Program-made: the position numbers and the translations under genes
The notes under the pieces: generated by a model
Told to the model about the DNA's origin: nothing
Databases searched by the model: none
The model's input: the letters and a program-made list of their open reading frames with translations, nothing else
Assembly (NCBI RefSeq): GCF_900104745.1
Contig: NZ_LT629732.1
Location: 1,736,001 to 1,800,000, forward strand
Length of the DNA: 64,000 nucleotides
Direction of reading: 5' to 3'
Origin: Actinopolymorpha singaporensis
GTDB taxonomy: Bacteria; Actinomycetota; Actinomycetes; Propionibacteriales; Actinopolymorphaceae
In this document: positions 50,318 through 59,387 of the stretch, in pieces
Position numbering within the stretch: position 1 is the stretch's first letter
How the letters are laid out: every line of letters begins with the position of its first letter

Positions 50318-50719
50318 CTAACCGCCGGCGCCCTGGGTGAGTTCGGCCATGGCGTCGTCGACGTCGACGTCCCCTCGCGCCACGGCGTCGAGCAGTTGGC
50401 GCCGCCTGGTCTGCCGGTCGACCGGCGGGGTGGTGGCCACGCCGAGTGCCGTGAGGAGTTCGTCCAGCCGGGCGCGCGCGGTGGGGTAGCTCACTCCCAG
50501 GTGGCGTTCGAGTTCCTTGGTGTTGCCGCGGGCGGCGAGGAACACCCGCAGCAGGTCGCGCTGGGAGTCGTCGAGGGCGCAGAACTCGCAGTGCCGGAAG
50601 TGCCCGCGAACCTCGGTGTCGCAGCGGTCGCAGTGCAGCCCCGAGACGGACAACGGTGCGTGGCAGGTGGGGCACGCGCTCGGCGGGGTGTGCTGGGTGG
50701 GCTGGGTACGCGTTGCCAT
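50318..50719 (-). CDS. DUF2089 zinc-ribbon and HTH protein
   Basis: The 133-residue protein has zinc-binding cysteine pairs (CPTCHAPL, CDRCDTEV, CEFC), then an HTH-like part (LLRVFLAARGNTKELERHLG, VSYPTARARLDELL) typical of DUF2089, and a C-terminal helix (LLDAVARGDVDVDDAMAEL) similar to the N-terminus of its neighbour. It begins four bases after the stop of the DUF4097-like gene, so the two are one operon. The family is thought to regulate its partner. Confidence 0.87.
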   Translation of the reverse strand: MATRTQPTQHTPPSACPTCHAPLSVSGLHCDRCDTEVRGHFRHCEFCALDDSQRDLLRVFLAARGNTKELERHLGVSYPTARARLDELLTALGVATTPPVDRQTRRRQLLDAVARGDVDVDDAMAELTQGAGG

Positions 50720-50723
50720 CGGC

Positions 50724-51488
50724 TCAGCCCACCCTGACCGAGACCTCGGCGAGGTTGCCGTCGATCTCCAGAAGGGCGGTGCCCTCGCCGAGTACGTACT
50801 CGCCCCGGCCGGCCTTGGTCAGCCGGTCGTCCATGCCGTACTCCGCCGGGCACCGAACGACGACACGTACGTCCGAGTCCGGTGAGAGGACGACGGTGAC
50901 GTTGCCGGCGTTGGCGTCGAGGTGGGACTCGCCTTCGGTCAGCTCGGCCTCCAGCCGGACGTCGCCCACGTTGAAGTCGCCGTGGAAGGATCCACGTAGT
51001 CCGCGGACCAGGGCGTCGCCGCCGTTGAGCTCCAGGTGCAGCTGGGCATTCGCCGGTACGACGAGAAGGGTGTCGTCGCCGACCTGGCCCTCCACGTGCA
51101 CGTTGTCGCCGTCCCGCTCGATCGAACCGCGGTACGGACCCTCGAACCAGACGTCGTCGGCTTCCCCGTCGCAGGCAACCTCGATCGTCCCGGCCGCGTT
51201 CAGGCTGGCGTGGACCGTCAGGGTCGACGACTCGGTGGTCGACTGCTCGACGGTCGCCGGCGCGGCGGGCATCGGGGGAGCGGCCGGCGCCGCCGGGGTG
51301 GCCGGCGTGGCCGGCGTCGGGGGAGCGGCCGGCGCCATCGGGACCGGCGGGACCGGCGGGACCGGCGGATCGCTCGGGTTCGGCTGCTGACTCGGGTCCA
51401 GGGACGCCAGCTCACGCTCGGCGTCGTCGGGCGAGATCTCGCCCCGTGCCACTCTCTCCAGAATTGATCTCTGCTGCGCAACAGTCAT
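50724..51488 (-). CDS. DUF4097-like beta-helix protein with SHOCT-like N-terminus
   Basis: The N-terminal helix (QQRSILERVARGEISPDDAE) is the short YvlB/LiaX-type module. A Pro/Ala-rich linker (about 35-80, with PVPPVPPVP and TPATPATPA repeats) leads to a right-handed beta-helix-like domain of short strands (about 85-254: DDVWFEGPYRGSIERDGDNV, VRGLRGSFHGDFNVGDVRLE). No signal peptide is seen. In Gram-positive bacteria such proteins belong to envelope-stress circuits. The partner DUF2089 gene follows directly. Confidence 0.8.
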   Translation of the reverse strand: MTVAQQRSILERVARGEISPDDAERELASLDPSQQPNPSDPPVPPVPPVPMAPAAPPTPATPATPAAPAAPPMPAAPATVEQSTTESSTLTVHASLNAAGTIEVACDGEADDVWFEGPYRGSIERDGDNVHVEGQVGDDTLLVVPANAQLHLELNGGDALVRGLRGSFHGDFNVGDVRLEAELTEGESHLDANAGNVTVVLSPDSDVRVVVRCPAEYGMDDRLTKAGRGEYVLGEGTALLEIDGNLAEVSVRVG

Positions 51489-51565
51489 GGCAGGTAGTAA
51501 AGCGTGAATTTCCAGATTGTCAACCAGTTGCGCCTGCTACTTGCCAACTTGTCCGCTGCCCCCCG

Positions 51566-52772
51566 CTACGGGTGTGCGGGGGACCGGTTGGGGTCGGTGC
51601 TCAGTTCGGCGAGGTTCATCGCCACCGCCTGGCGGACGGCGGGGATCCGGTCGAGTACGCGCAACCCGGCGTTGCGAACCTTCTGCAGCGGCCGGCTCCG
51701 CATCGTGGCGAGGCGCGTCAACCGGTCCGTCATGGTGAGCACCCGGGCGGCGACCGGTCGCCGTTCGGCCTCGTACGCGTCAAGCTCCCCTTGACGGGTG
51801 TCGTCCTCGACCAGGGCGCTCAGGTGAGGGGCAAGGGCGACGGCGTCCTGGATGCCGGTGTTCATGCCCTGTCCGCCGGCCGGGCTGTGCACGTGCGCCG
51901 CGTCGCCGGCCAGCACCAGCCGCCCTGAGTGGTAGTGGTCGGCCAGCCGGTGGTGCACGTGGAACCGCGAACCCCACACCACGTCCCGTACGCGCGCCGG
52001 GGTTCGCTGTGGCCCCCGGGCGTCCAGAACGGCCTGGATGTCGTCCGGCGTGGGGTCTTCGGGCGCGGGGTCGAGCGGAGCGACGATCCGGTGCCGCCCA
52101 CCTGGGAGCGGTGCCACGACGAGCAGGCCGGCGGAGTCGAAGAAGAGCTGGGTCTCGTCGGTGGGCAGATCCCAGTCCAGGTGGACGTCTGCGAGCACGA
52201 ACGACACGGCGTAGGCCGTGCCGGGGAAGGCGATGCCTGCCTGCGTCCGCACCGTGCTGTGCATGCCGTCGGTCCCCACGACATAGGCGGACCGGATGGT
52301 CTGCCCATCGGCCGTGGTGACGACCACGTGGTCGGCAAGCTGCTTGACGTCGACGACCTGGTGTCCGTAGTGCACCTGACCTCCGAGCTGGTGCAGCCGC
52401 TCGGTCAGCACGTGCTCGGTGACGTCCTGCGGAATCATCAGCGTGTACGGGTGGGTGCTCGGCAGTCCGCCGAAGTCGACCGACAGCAGGGTCCGGTCGC
52501 GGTCGCGCACGGTGAACCGAGGCGCGATCAGGCCGAGCCGTAGCAACTCGTCGTTGACGCCGAGGTCGGTCAGGACCTCCAGCGTACGGGCGTGGATCAC
52601 GGCGGCCCGCGAGGTGTCGGCGGGACCGCTTCGCTGGTCGACGACGGTCGCGTCAACGCCGCGAACCCGCAGGGCGACGGCCAGGGTCTGGCCGACCGGT
52701 CCGCCGCCCACGACCAGGACCTGGGTGGAGGCGGGTAGCGGGGCGCTGGTGGGGTGGTGAAGGGAGTTCACG
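51566..52772 (-). CDS. FAD-dependent monooxygenase (PHBH fold)
   Basis: The 402-residue flavoprotein has VLVVGGGPVGQTLAVALRVR at the N-terminus, the central YVVGTDGMHSTVRTQAGI and the second FAD motif GRLVLAGDAAHVHSPAGGQ with NTGIQDAVAL. It is close to 3-(3-hydroxyphenyl)propionate or polyketide hydroxylases. GTG 52772 follows CGGAGG; a longer in-frame extension upstream overlaps the divergent tetR gene and is not credible. It is probably repressed by the adjacent TetR protein. Confidence 0.9.
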
Positions 52773-52812
52773 GCTGCCTCCGGGAAGTCCGGCAGAAGTC
52801 CAACGATTGTTT

Positions 52813-52828
52813 GCCAACGCTTGTTGAC
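52813..52828. promoter_or_regulatory. TetR operator copy 1 (GCCAAC-N4-GTTGAC)
   Basis: The inverted repeat GCCAAC-GCTT-GTTGAC (one mismatch) lies in the divergent promoter region and shares its form with a perfect copy at 52856. Confidence 0.6.
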
Positions 52829-52855
52829 TCCACCGTAGTCCGGCTCGGCTGGATT

Positions 52856-52871
52856 GCCAACACCCGTTGGC
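52856..52871. promoter_or_regulatory. TetR operator copy 2 (GCCAAC-N4-GTTGGC)
   Basis: A perfect inverted repeat, GCCAAC-ACCC-GTTGGC, 43 bases centre-to-centre from the first copy and 14 bases before the tetR ATG. Two similar sites between divergent genes suggest binding by the encoded TetR protein. Confidence 0.65.
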
Positions 52872-52885
52872 CTACATTTGTGGGC

Positions 52886-53476
52886 ATGCCTTTCACCACA
52901 CGTTCGGACCAGACCCGGGAGGCGATCCTGCGGGCCGCCCGCCGCCGTTTCGCGGCGGAGGGATACGAACGAACCACCATCAGGGCCGTGGCGGCGGACG
53001 CGGGGATCGACCCGTCGATGGTGATGCGTTACTACGGCTCCAAGGACGGCCTGTTCGCGGTCGCGGCGGACATCGACCTGCGGCTGCCCGACCTGTCCGA
53101 GGTTCCCCGGAGGAAGGCGGGTGAGCGGTTGGTCCGCCACTTCTTCGAACGCTGGGAGGGTGAGCTCGCCGACGACGTGCTGGTCGTGGCGTTCCGGTCA
53201 GCGGCGACCAACGAGGCCGCGACGGAGCGGCTGCGCGAGGTGTTCGGCAACCAGGCACAGGTGGCACTGGCACGCGTGGTGGCCGACCCGGAGGAGGCAC
53301 CGGCGCGTGCGGCGCTGGTGACCTCCCAACTGCTGGGGCTCGCCATGTGCCGTTACGTTCTCAAGCTGCCGCCGATGGTGGCGATGGACACCGAGACCCT
53401 GGTGGCCTCCGTCGCACCCACGGTGCAGCGCTACCTCACCGGTCCGTTGCCAGGTTCGAGACCGCGGACATCGTGA
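52886..53476 (+). CDS. TetR-family regulator
   Basis: The 196-residue regulator has a canonical N-terminus (QTREAILRAARRRFAAEGYE, RTTIRAVAADAGIDPSMVMR, YYGSKDGLFAVAAD) and a C-terminal domain of the TetR_C_33-like type (GERLVRHFFERWEGE, FRSAATNEAATERLREVF). ATG 52886 fixes the start just after the second operator. It is divergent from the flavin monooxygenase and is probably its repressor. Confidence 0.9.
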   Translation: MPFTTRSDQTREAILRAARRRFAAEGYERTTIRAVAADAGIDPSMVMRYYGSKDGLFAVAADIDLRLPDLSEVPRRKAGERLVRHFFERWEGELADDVLVVAFRSAATNEAATERLREVFGNQAQVALARVVADPEEAPARAALVTSQLLGLAMCRYVLKLPPMVAMDTETLVASVAPTVQRYLTGPLPGSRPRTS

Positions 53477-53537
53477 GCCAGGAGAATTGTCGGCCCGTCA
53501 GAATGTGCGGGTACTGCCACGGCTTCGAGGGGTGAAC

Positions 53538-54887
53538 GTGCCGGACACCACGAGTCCCAACGTCGTCGTCATCTACGCGGACGATCTCGGGTGGGGAGAC
53601 GTCGGGTGCTTCGGGGCGGACGACCTCGAAACCCCGGTGCTCGACAGCCTGTGCGCCTCGGGTGTCCGGCTGCCGCAGTGGTACTCCAACTCGCCTGTCT
53701 GCTCTCCCTCGCGAGCCTCGCTCCTGACCGGGAAGTACCCCGCGCACGCCGGAGTCGAGACGATCCTCGGAGGCGCGCGCGGCACGCGGGGCCTCCCTCG
53801 ACAGGAGACGCTGGCCACCCAACTTCGCCGCCGTGGCTATCGGACAGGCATCTTCGGCAAGTGGCATCTCGGGGTGGCGGAGGAGTTCGGTCCCACACGC
53901 CACGGATTCGACGAGAGCTTCGGCTTCCGGGCGGGATGCGTCGACTACTACTCACACATCTTCTACTGGGGCAGGCACAATCCCGTGCACGACCTCTGGG
54001 AGGGCGACGAGGAGGTGTGGCTCAACGGCGAGTACCTCACCACCGTGATCGGCGAGCGGGCGGCCCGCTTCGTCGCGCAAGAAGACGATCGGCCGTTCTT
54101 CTGCTACGTGCCGTTCAACGCGCCCCACTATCCGCTGCACGCGCCCCCCGAGTACGTGGATCGGTTCGCCCACCTCCCCGAGGGCCGCAGAACGACGGCC
54201 GCCATGATCGCGGCGATGGACGACGCGATCGGGCTGATCGTCGACGCGCTGGACGAGCGGGGCCTGCGGGAGAACACCCTGGTCTTCTTCTCCTCCGACA
54301 ACGGTCCGTCCAGGGAAAGCCGAAACTGGCTCGACGGCGAGGAGATCTCCTACGACGGCGGGTCCACCGGCGGGCTCCGGGGAGCGAAGGGGTCCGTGCT
54401 CGAAGGCGGAGTTGCGGTACCCGCGATCATGTCGTGGCCGGCGGAACTGCCGGCCGGAGTCGACTACCCGGGTGCCGGCCTGATGATGGACCTGCTCCCG
54501 ACGATCCTCGAAGCCGTCGACGGCGCACCTGCCGAAGTCGCCGACGTCGACGGCCGCTCGCTCCTTGCGGGGTTGCGGAAACCCAGCACACCCGCCGCCC
54601 TCGACGACCGTGCCGTCTTCTGGACGTACGACGGGCAGTGGGCGGTGCGCCGCGGACGGTTCAAGCGGGTCCATCGCGCTCGCGAAGGAATGACGCCGCC
54701 CCACGTCGTCGAACGCGCCCTGTTCGATCTCGCCGAGGACAGAGCGGAGGAGGTCGACGTCGCCGAACGGTTCCCGGAGACGGCCGACGAACTCGACCGC
54801 GACCTGGCGGGTTTCCGGAGGCAGCACGGGAACTGGAGCGGTGCTGCTCCAGGACAGACCCTAGGAGGTCGCCAGGACGCGCCGTAG
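53538..54887 (+). CDS. Sulfatase (formylglycine-dependent)
   Basis: The protein of about 449 residues has the sulfatase signature CSPSRASLLTG, where Cys55 is turned into formylglycine. The metal Asp pair is in IYADDLGWGDVG, and the second signature is GIFGKWHLG. It also has FFSSDNGPSRESRNW and GGLRGAKGSVLEGGVAVP, typical of arylsulfatase/GalNAc-sulfatase-like members. No signal peptide is seen, so it may act inside the cell on imported sulfated sugars. GTG 53538 follows GAGGGG. A formylglycine-generating enzyme is not in the window. The C-terminus overlaps the convergent phosphotransferase gene by 27 bases. Confidence 0.9.
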   Translation: MPDTTSPNVVVIYADDLGWGDVGCFGADDLETPVLDSLCASGVRLPQWYSNSPVCSPSRASLLTGKYPAHAGVETILGGARGTRGLPRQETLATQLRRRGYRTGIFGKWHLGVAEEFGPTRHGFDESFGFRAGCVDYYSHIFYWGRHNPVHDLWEGDEEVWLNGEYLTTVIGERAARFVAQEDDRPFFCYVPFNAPHYPLHAPPEYVDRFAHLPEGRRTTAAMIAAMDDAIGLIVDALDERGLRENTLVFFSSDNGPSRESRNWLDGEEISYDGGSTGGLRGAKGSVLEGGVAVPAIMSWPAELPAGVDYPGAGLMMDLLPTILEAVDGAPAEVADVDGRSLLAGLRKPSTPAALDDRAVFWTYDGQWAVRRGRFKRVHRAREGMTPPHVVERALFDLAEDRAEEVDVAERFPETADELDRDLAGFRRQHGNWSGAAPGQTLGGRQDAP

Positions 54888-55865
54888 TTCGTGCCAGCGC
54901 CGGTTGAACGGTACGAACGGCCCGGGCCGGACGAACTGGCGTACCCGGTCGTTGCCGTGCAGGTAGATCTCCTCGGGCAGCCAGGTGGAGTGCGCGGCGT
55001 CGAACGTGCGGATGTCGGCAGCCAGGTCGAGGTCGTCGATCGCGAGCGGGCTCACCGAGCGGTAACCGTCGACGAAAGCGGAGCACAACTCGGGGGCGAG
55101 AAGCAACGAGTAGTCGAGCGCCCGCAAGATCTCCTCGGCCGGCCACCGCACCTCGGCTTTGTCCCAGTCGATCACCGCGGCCACCCGTACCTCGGAGGAG
55201 GCGCCGGCGCCGGCGCCGGCGAAGAACACGTTGGTCTCCTGGTAGTCGCCGTGGGTCAGCCGGGCCGCACCCGCCGGGGCCTCGGGCAGTGTCAGCTGGG
55301 CACCCTCCGACGCGAGCCAGGTCATCCTGCTGCGCAGCCGGTCCACCATCCAGGCGTCGCACTGATCGAAGGTGTGCTCGCGGTCCCGGCGTTCGATCAG
55401 CGCGACGAGATCCTCCATCCGGCGCAGGGACTCCTCCGGCGTGGGCGCCGGCTGGTTCTTCGCGGGCGGAGGATGCGGGACGTCGGCCAGTGCGTGGTGG
55501 ATGTGGGCCAGCGTCGTCCCCATCGCCCGGGCATGACCCGGGCGTAGGCACGTCCTCTCCACCTGCTCGCCGTCGGCGTACGTGAACAACGAGAACCACC
55601 GGCCGCCGTGACCGACGACGAACTCGCCGTCGGGTGTGGAGATGGCAGCGGGCACCGGCACGCCGCCCGCACGGACGTGCGCGACGACCTCGTGCTCCCA
55701 TTCGATCTGGCGGCGGTCGGTGCGGCGGTGGCGACGGAGTACGACCCGGCGGCGCGCGGTGGTGACGACGTAGGTGTCGTTCATCGTGCCGGACTCGGTG
55801 CGCTCGATCGTGCCGGCGGGTTCGAGTCCCCAGCGGTCGAGGACCAGGTGGAGCTCGGACGTCAC
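54861..55865 (-). CDS. APH-family phosphotransferase
   Basis: The protein of about 334 residues has the kinase-like APH fold: TYVVTTARRRVVLRRHRRTD (N-lobe strand with basic residues), catalytic LTHGDYQETNVFF and metal AAVIDWDKAEVRWPAEEI. It resembles homoserine-kinase or choline-kinase-like members and is not clearly a resistance enzyme. Its GTG overlaps the stop of the upstream SRPBCC gene (TAGTG), indicating coupled translation. Confidence 0.87.
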   Translation of the reverse strand: MTSELHLVLDRWGLEPAGTIERTESGTMNDTYVVTTARRRVVLRRHRRTDRRQIEWEHEVVAHVRAGGVPVPAAISTPDGEFVVGHGGRWFSLFTYADGEQVERTCLRPGHARAMGTTLAHIHHALADVPHPPPAKNQPAPTPEESLRRMEDLVALIERRDREHTFDQCDAWMVDRLRSRMTWLASEGAQLTLPEAPAGAARLTHGDYQETNVFFAGAGAGASSEVRVAAVIDWDKAEVRWPAEEILRALDYSLLLAPELCSAFVDGYRSVSPLAIDDLDLAADIRTFDAAHSTWLPEEIYLHGNDRVRQFVRPGPFVPFNRRWHELRRVLATS

Positions 55866-56503
55866 TACAGCGGCTGTCCGGTGTAGAAGGCGGTGGTGCG
55901 GGCGGCCGCCTCCGCCGCGGTCGCCTCGTCCTCGCCGTTGGCGGCGTTGGCTGCGCCCCACCGCTCACTCGACGACGCGATGAACTTCCGGCCCTCCTCC
56001 GACAGCGGCCAGGCCGCCGCCTCGGCCGGGTCGAGGTCGCCGGCTCCGGACAGGTGCGTCGCCAGGCCGAGCAGGGCGAGATCCCAGCCGACACCCACGG
56101 CACCCGGGCCGAACTGCTTCCAGCGTCCCGGGTCGACGTGGGCGGAGTGCTCGAGGTCGAGCCGCGTCCGGCCGGGCTGCTGCTCGGTCAACCGGACCTC
56201 CAGCCAGGTGACCTCCTCGGCGGACTCCCAGGTGGCCGCCAGATGCGACGGCGGCGCGCACGCGAGAATCTCGCCCGAGGCGTTCCCCTCGAGGTGGTAG
56301 CGCCCGCCGACCCGCAGGTCGCCGGTGACCGGAAGGAACCAGCGGGGGAGCCGCTCGGGATTGGTGAGCGCGTCCCACACGTCGTCGACCGCGCCGTCGT
56401 AGGTCTGGCTCACCGCCACCACCCGGGTGGGGAGGCCGTCACGCTCTCCGCTGCGCACGGTGCGGTCGACCGCGCCGAGGTGGTGGGTCACGTCGTCGAT
56501 CAC
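55865..56503 (-). CDS. SRPBCC (AHSA1-like) domain protein
   Basis: The 212-residue protein has the START-like fold: VAVSQTYDGAVDDVWDALTN, PERLPRWFLPVTGDLRVGGR, YHLEGNASGEILACAPPSHL and GWDLALLGLATHL near the end. It makes a hydrophobic cavity for small ligands. GTG 56503 follows AAGGAG. It is joined to the phosphotransferase gene by a one-base overlap; a joint role is likely but unknown. Confidence 0.87.
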   Translation of the reverse strand: MIDDVTHHLGAVDRTVRSGERDGLPTRVVAVSQTYDGAVDDVWDALTNPERLPRWFLPVTGDLRVGGRYHLEGNASGEILACAPPSHLAATWESAEEVTWLEVRLTEQQPGRTRLDLEHSAHVDPGRWKQFGPGAVGVGWDLALLGLATHLSGAGDLDPAEAAAWPLSEEGRKFIASSSERWGAANAANGEDEATAAEAAARTTAFYTGQPL

Positions 56504-56917
56504 GTCGACTCCTTCGACTCCTGCTGTGGGACCGATTGCCGACCGCTCAGCCTGCCAGGCGGCACTGTATCGGCCAAGCCGATCCACCGCTTGTCGGGCA
56601 GAACCCGACTGCTCCACCCGCCGGCCAGAACCGCGCTGTCGACGCTTTCCACGACAGGCCCAGCTTGTTAGCCGTCGCGAGACCCATGGGTACGAAGAAG
56701 ACGCCCGGTGCGGCCACGTCGTGCCCCTACAAGGCCACGTTGGACGAGCCGCAGAACGGGCTGACCAAACGGGCTGCAGATATTGGCGGGGGGATTCCAA
56801 TGAGGCGTTTCGTACGCCGGTTAGGGCTCACGGCCGCGCTGAGCGCGGTCGCTGTCGCAATCGCGGCCGGGGGTGCGCAGGCGGCGACGGTGCACACCCA
56901 GTAGTCCTGTCCGGCAA
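56504..56917. other. Intergenic region with only a very short possible gene
   Basis: Nothing with family-like sequence is seen except the short signal-peptide-like frame at 56801-56904, described separately. The region also contains the promoter side of the SRPBCC gene. Confidence 0.4.
56801..56904 (+). CDS. Possible signal-peptide-only small protein
   Basis: ATG 56801 follows a G-rich stretch and gives 34 residues, MRRFVRRLGLTAALSAVAVA then IAAGGAQAATVHTQ. It is a textbook Sec/Tat signal with cleavage after AQA and only a few residues beyond it. The frame could be the start of a broken longer gene: the adjacent frame continues VVLSGNYLVPLN to a stop at 56940. It could also be a small secreted peptide or chance. 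Confidence 0.3.
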
Positions 56918-57631
56918 CTACCTCGTGCCGCTGAACTGAGCTCCTGCCGCCGAGCTGAACTCGGCCCGCCACCGGCCCGGATCGTCGGCGTCGTTGCGTA
57001 CGCGCTCGATGCGTACCGGCCGCAGGTCTCCGGTCGCGAACGCGTCGATCTCGGCTCGGCTCAACGGCCACGGCGGACCCTGCTGGTGATCGCTGTCGCC
57101 ATCCCCGGCGATTTCGATCACCAGCAGCGTCCCGCCCGGGGCCACCAGCGCCCCGATCCGGGCGATGGCGTCCGCACGCGGCGGGTCGGGAAGTGCCTGG
57201 ACGTTCATGCTCTCCACCACCAGGTCGTACGCACCCACCCACTCCGGCGGCAGGTCCAGCAGGTCGGCGGTGACGTAGCTGACGGGTGAGGTCGGGTGCC
57301 GGCGCCGCGCCTCCTCGACGGCCGTCGCGGACACGTCGAACGCCACGGTGTCGTACCCAAGTCGCGCGACGAACTCCGCGTCCCGCCCGAAGCCGCAGCC
57401 CACCACCAGTGCACGCCGGCCCTCCCCCGCCAGGCGCCGTCCCTGCGCCCAGTCCACCAGCAGCGGGTGCGGAGTGCCGCGGTCCCAGGGGATCGCGGAT
57501 CCCTCACCCGGCTCGGAGCGGCCCGCGCTCGCCGCCTCGGCGTACAACCGCTCGAACCAGCCGATCGGGTCGTGCGCGGTCAGCGACTCGGCGGCCAGCC
57601 GGCGTATGCGTTCCTCGGGGCGTTCAGGCAT
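56918..57631 (-). CDS. SAM-dependent methyltransferase (TPMT-like)
   Basis: The 237-residue class I methyltransferase has ALVVGCGFGRDAEFVARLGY (SAM motif I), VAFDVSATAVEEARRR, VTADLLDLPPEW and YDLVVESMNVQALP, resembling thiopurine-methyltransferase-like enzymes. ATG 57631 overlaps the stop of the upstream reductase gene (ATGCCTGA), so three minus-strand genes from 59137 down to 56918 appear to be linked. The substrate is unknown. Confidence 0.87.
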   Translation of the reverse strand: MPERPEERIRRLAAESLTAHDPIGWFERLYAEAASAGRSEPGEGSAIPWDRGTPHPLLVDWAQGRRLAGEGRRALVVGCGFGRDAEFVARLGYDTVAFDVSATAVEEARRRHPTSPVSYVTADLLDLPPEWVGAYDLVVESMNVQALPDPPRADAIARIGALVAPGGTLLVIEIAGDGDSDHQQGPPWPLSRAEIDAFATGDLRPVRIERVRNDADDPGRWRAEFSSAAGAQFSGTR

Positions 57632-58079
57632 CGACGTCGGTGACGGGTTCGAGAACGACAACTGGAATCCTCCGGGTCGTGCGGGTCTGGTAGTTGGCGT
57701 ATCCCCGGTAGGAGGCGACGATCCGCGGCCACAGAGCCGCGCGCTCCTCCTCTCCGGCGGTCCGGGCCCGCATCGTACGGGTGGTGCCGAACCCGGTCAC
57801 GCGGACGGTGGGGTGGGCGCGGAGGTTGAGGTACCACGCCGGGTGGCGGTCGTCGCCGCCGAACGACGCCACCAGGACCAGCCGGTCCCCGTCCACGACG
57901 GGGACGGTCAGCATGGTGGAGCGCTCCTGGCCGGAGCGGCGCCCCACGGTGATCAGCTCGATGGCCGGCATGCCGAGCGTCCGGCCGAGGACCCGACCCT
58001 TCGTGGCGGTGAAGAGCGCCCGGTGCGCGCCGGTGGCCATCCGGAAGAGGCGGTCCTTGACGGCCGTACGGGTCTTCAT
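57624..58079 (-). CDS. Deazaflavin (F420)-dependent nitroreductase-like protein
   Basis: The protein of about 151 residues matches the DDN/Rv3547 family: LGMPAIELITVGRRSGQERS, VPVVDGDRLVLVASFGGDD, HPAWYLNLRAHPTV and ARIVASYRGYANYQTRT-like IVASYRGYANYQTRTTRRIP. Members bind F420 in a split-barrel and reduce quinones or nitro compounds. ATG 58079 follows GAAGG; GTG 58109, overlapping the protease stop, is an alternative. The downstream methyltransferase gene overlaps its end. Confidence 0.9.
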   Translation of the reverse strand: MKTRTAVKDRLFRMATGAHRALFTATKGRVLGRTLGMPAIELITVGRRSGQERSTMLTVPVVDGDRLVLVASFGGDDRHPAWYLNLRAHPTVRVTGFGTTRTMRARTAGEEERAALWPRIVASYRGYANYQTRTTRRIPVVVLEPVTDVDA

Positions 58080-58105
58080 CGCGGCGCCCTTCTCGGCTGC
58101 TCGGG

Positions 58106-59137
58106 TCACTTCGGCCCGTACTGCACCACCATCGCGCGGACGAGCTTCTCGGCGTCGTTGATCGGGATGGCGAAGCCCACGCCGATGGAGCTGCCGCTGG
58201 TTCCCTCGAAGACCGCGGAGGTGATGCCGACGACCGTCGCGGTCTGGTCGACGAGCGGGCCGCCGGAGTTGCCCGGACTGAGGGCGGCGTCGGTCTGGAT
58301 CGCGCGGTAGGTGACCGGTGGGCCCTGGCCGGCCAGGCCCAGGCTCGGCCCGGCCACCCGCACCAGCCGGTCCAGCGCGCTGACGATGCCGAAACTTGCC
58401 GTGCCCTGAAGACCGGACGGCGCGCCCATCGCGATCACCGGATCGCCCACGGCCAGCCGGTCGGAGTTCCCCAGCGGTGCCGGCACGAGGCCGCTGGCGT
58501 TGTTGACCCGGATGACGGCGAGGTCGGCCTTCGGGTCCGCGCCGATCAACGTGGCCGGTCGGACGGGGCCGGACGTGGCCGCGGTGCCGGTCTGCACGGT
58601 GATCCGGCCGGCGGGGGAGGCGCCGGAGATGACGTGGAAGTTCGTCAGGACCAGCCCGTTGGAGGTGAGGACGATTCCACTGCCGATGCCGCGGCCGCCG
58701 AGGGAGGACGTACGTACCTCCACCACGGCCGGGCTGATCCTTTGCACGATCCGCGGCAGCCCTTCCGCCAGGACGACCGGCCGGCCCGTCGGCTCCTGGG
58801 AGGGCCGGCTGCCGAGTCGCGAGACGGCTGTCGCGCCCACGGCGCCGCCGACCACGCTGCCGAGTACGGCCGCCAGTACGAGAAGGACGGCGAGGTGTGC
58901 GCGGACCCAGGGGAGGAGGGTACGGCGTACGCGGCCCTGATCGGGTCCGGGCGCGGGCTCCAACGGCCGGTCATCCCGTGCTGGTGTACCCGCCCGGCCG
59001 GTCGCACCGGGTGGGGTGGTTTCCGCACCCCTCGGCCTGCGTGCCTTCGGAACCCACAGTTCGCGGCGATTGTCCGATCGCTCACTCGGGGGAGCGTCGG
59101 CAGGGTGTGCGGAAGGCTTGTTCCGCCACCTCCACAC
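58106..59137 (-). CDS. Membrane-anchored trypsin-like serine protease (HtrA-like, no PDZ)
   Basis: A basic, Pro-rich cytoplasmic N-terminus leads to one membrane helix (AHLAVLLVLAAVLGSVVGGA) and an outer protease domain. The catalytic triad is His in VLTNFHVISG, Asp in DPKADLAVIRV and Ser in LSPGNSGGPLVDQ. The chain ends about 50 residues after the Ser motif, so there is no PDZ domain, unlike DegP or PepD. Such enzymes act in envelope quality control or on surface substrates. The start is uncertain (GTG 59137, or ATG 59221 in the same frame). Confidence 0.85.
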   Translation of the reverse strand: MWRWRNKPSAHPADAPPSERSDNRRELWVPKARRPRGAETTPPGATGRAGTPARDDRPLEPAPGPDQGRVRRTLLPWVRAHLAVLLVLAAVLGSVVGGAVGATAVSRLGSRPSQEPTGRPVVLAEGLPRIVQRISPAVVEVRTSSLGGRGIGSGIVLTSNGLVLTNFHVISGASPAGRITVQTGTAATSGPVRPATLIGADPKADLAVIRVNNASGLVPAPLGNSDRLAVGDPVIAMGAPSGLQGTASFGIVSALDRLVRVAGPSLGLAGQGPPVTYRAIQTDAALSPGNSGGPLVDQTATVVGITSAVFEGTSGSSIGVGFAIPINDAEKLVRAMVVQYGPK

Positions 59138-59387
59138 TCTGCCAGTATCCCCGCCTCGTCCGCCGATCTGGCGAGCTGTGCGTGGGCGGTTTCCTACCAG
59201 GAGGCCAGAGCCGAAGGGCATCCGTCACGTCACCCGGCTCACCGCGGCGCCGCGCGGGGACCATGGCGGGACCATCGACCCTTGGTGCCCGGACCGGTCG
59301 GTGGACAGGGTGCAGTCAGCACCCGAGATGTCTGTGCCGCCGGCGGGAGCCCTCGGCGCGCACCCCGGACCGGAAAGCGAGGCGGCC

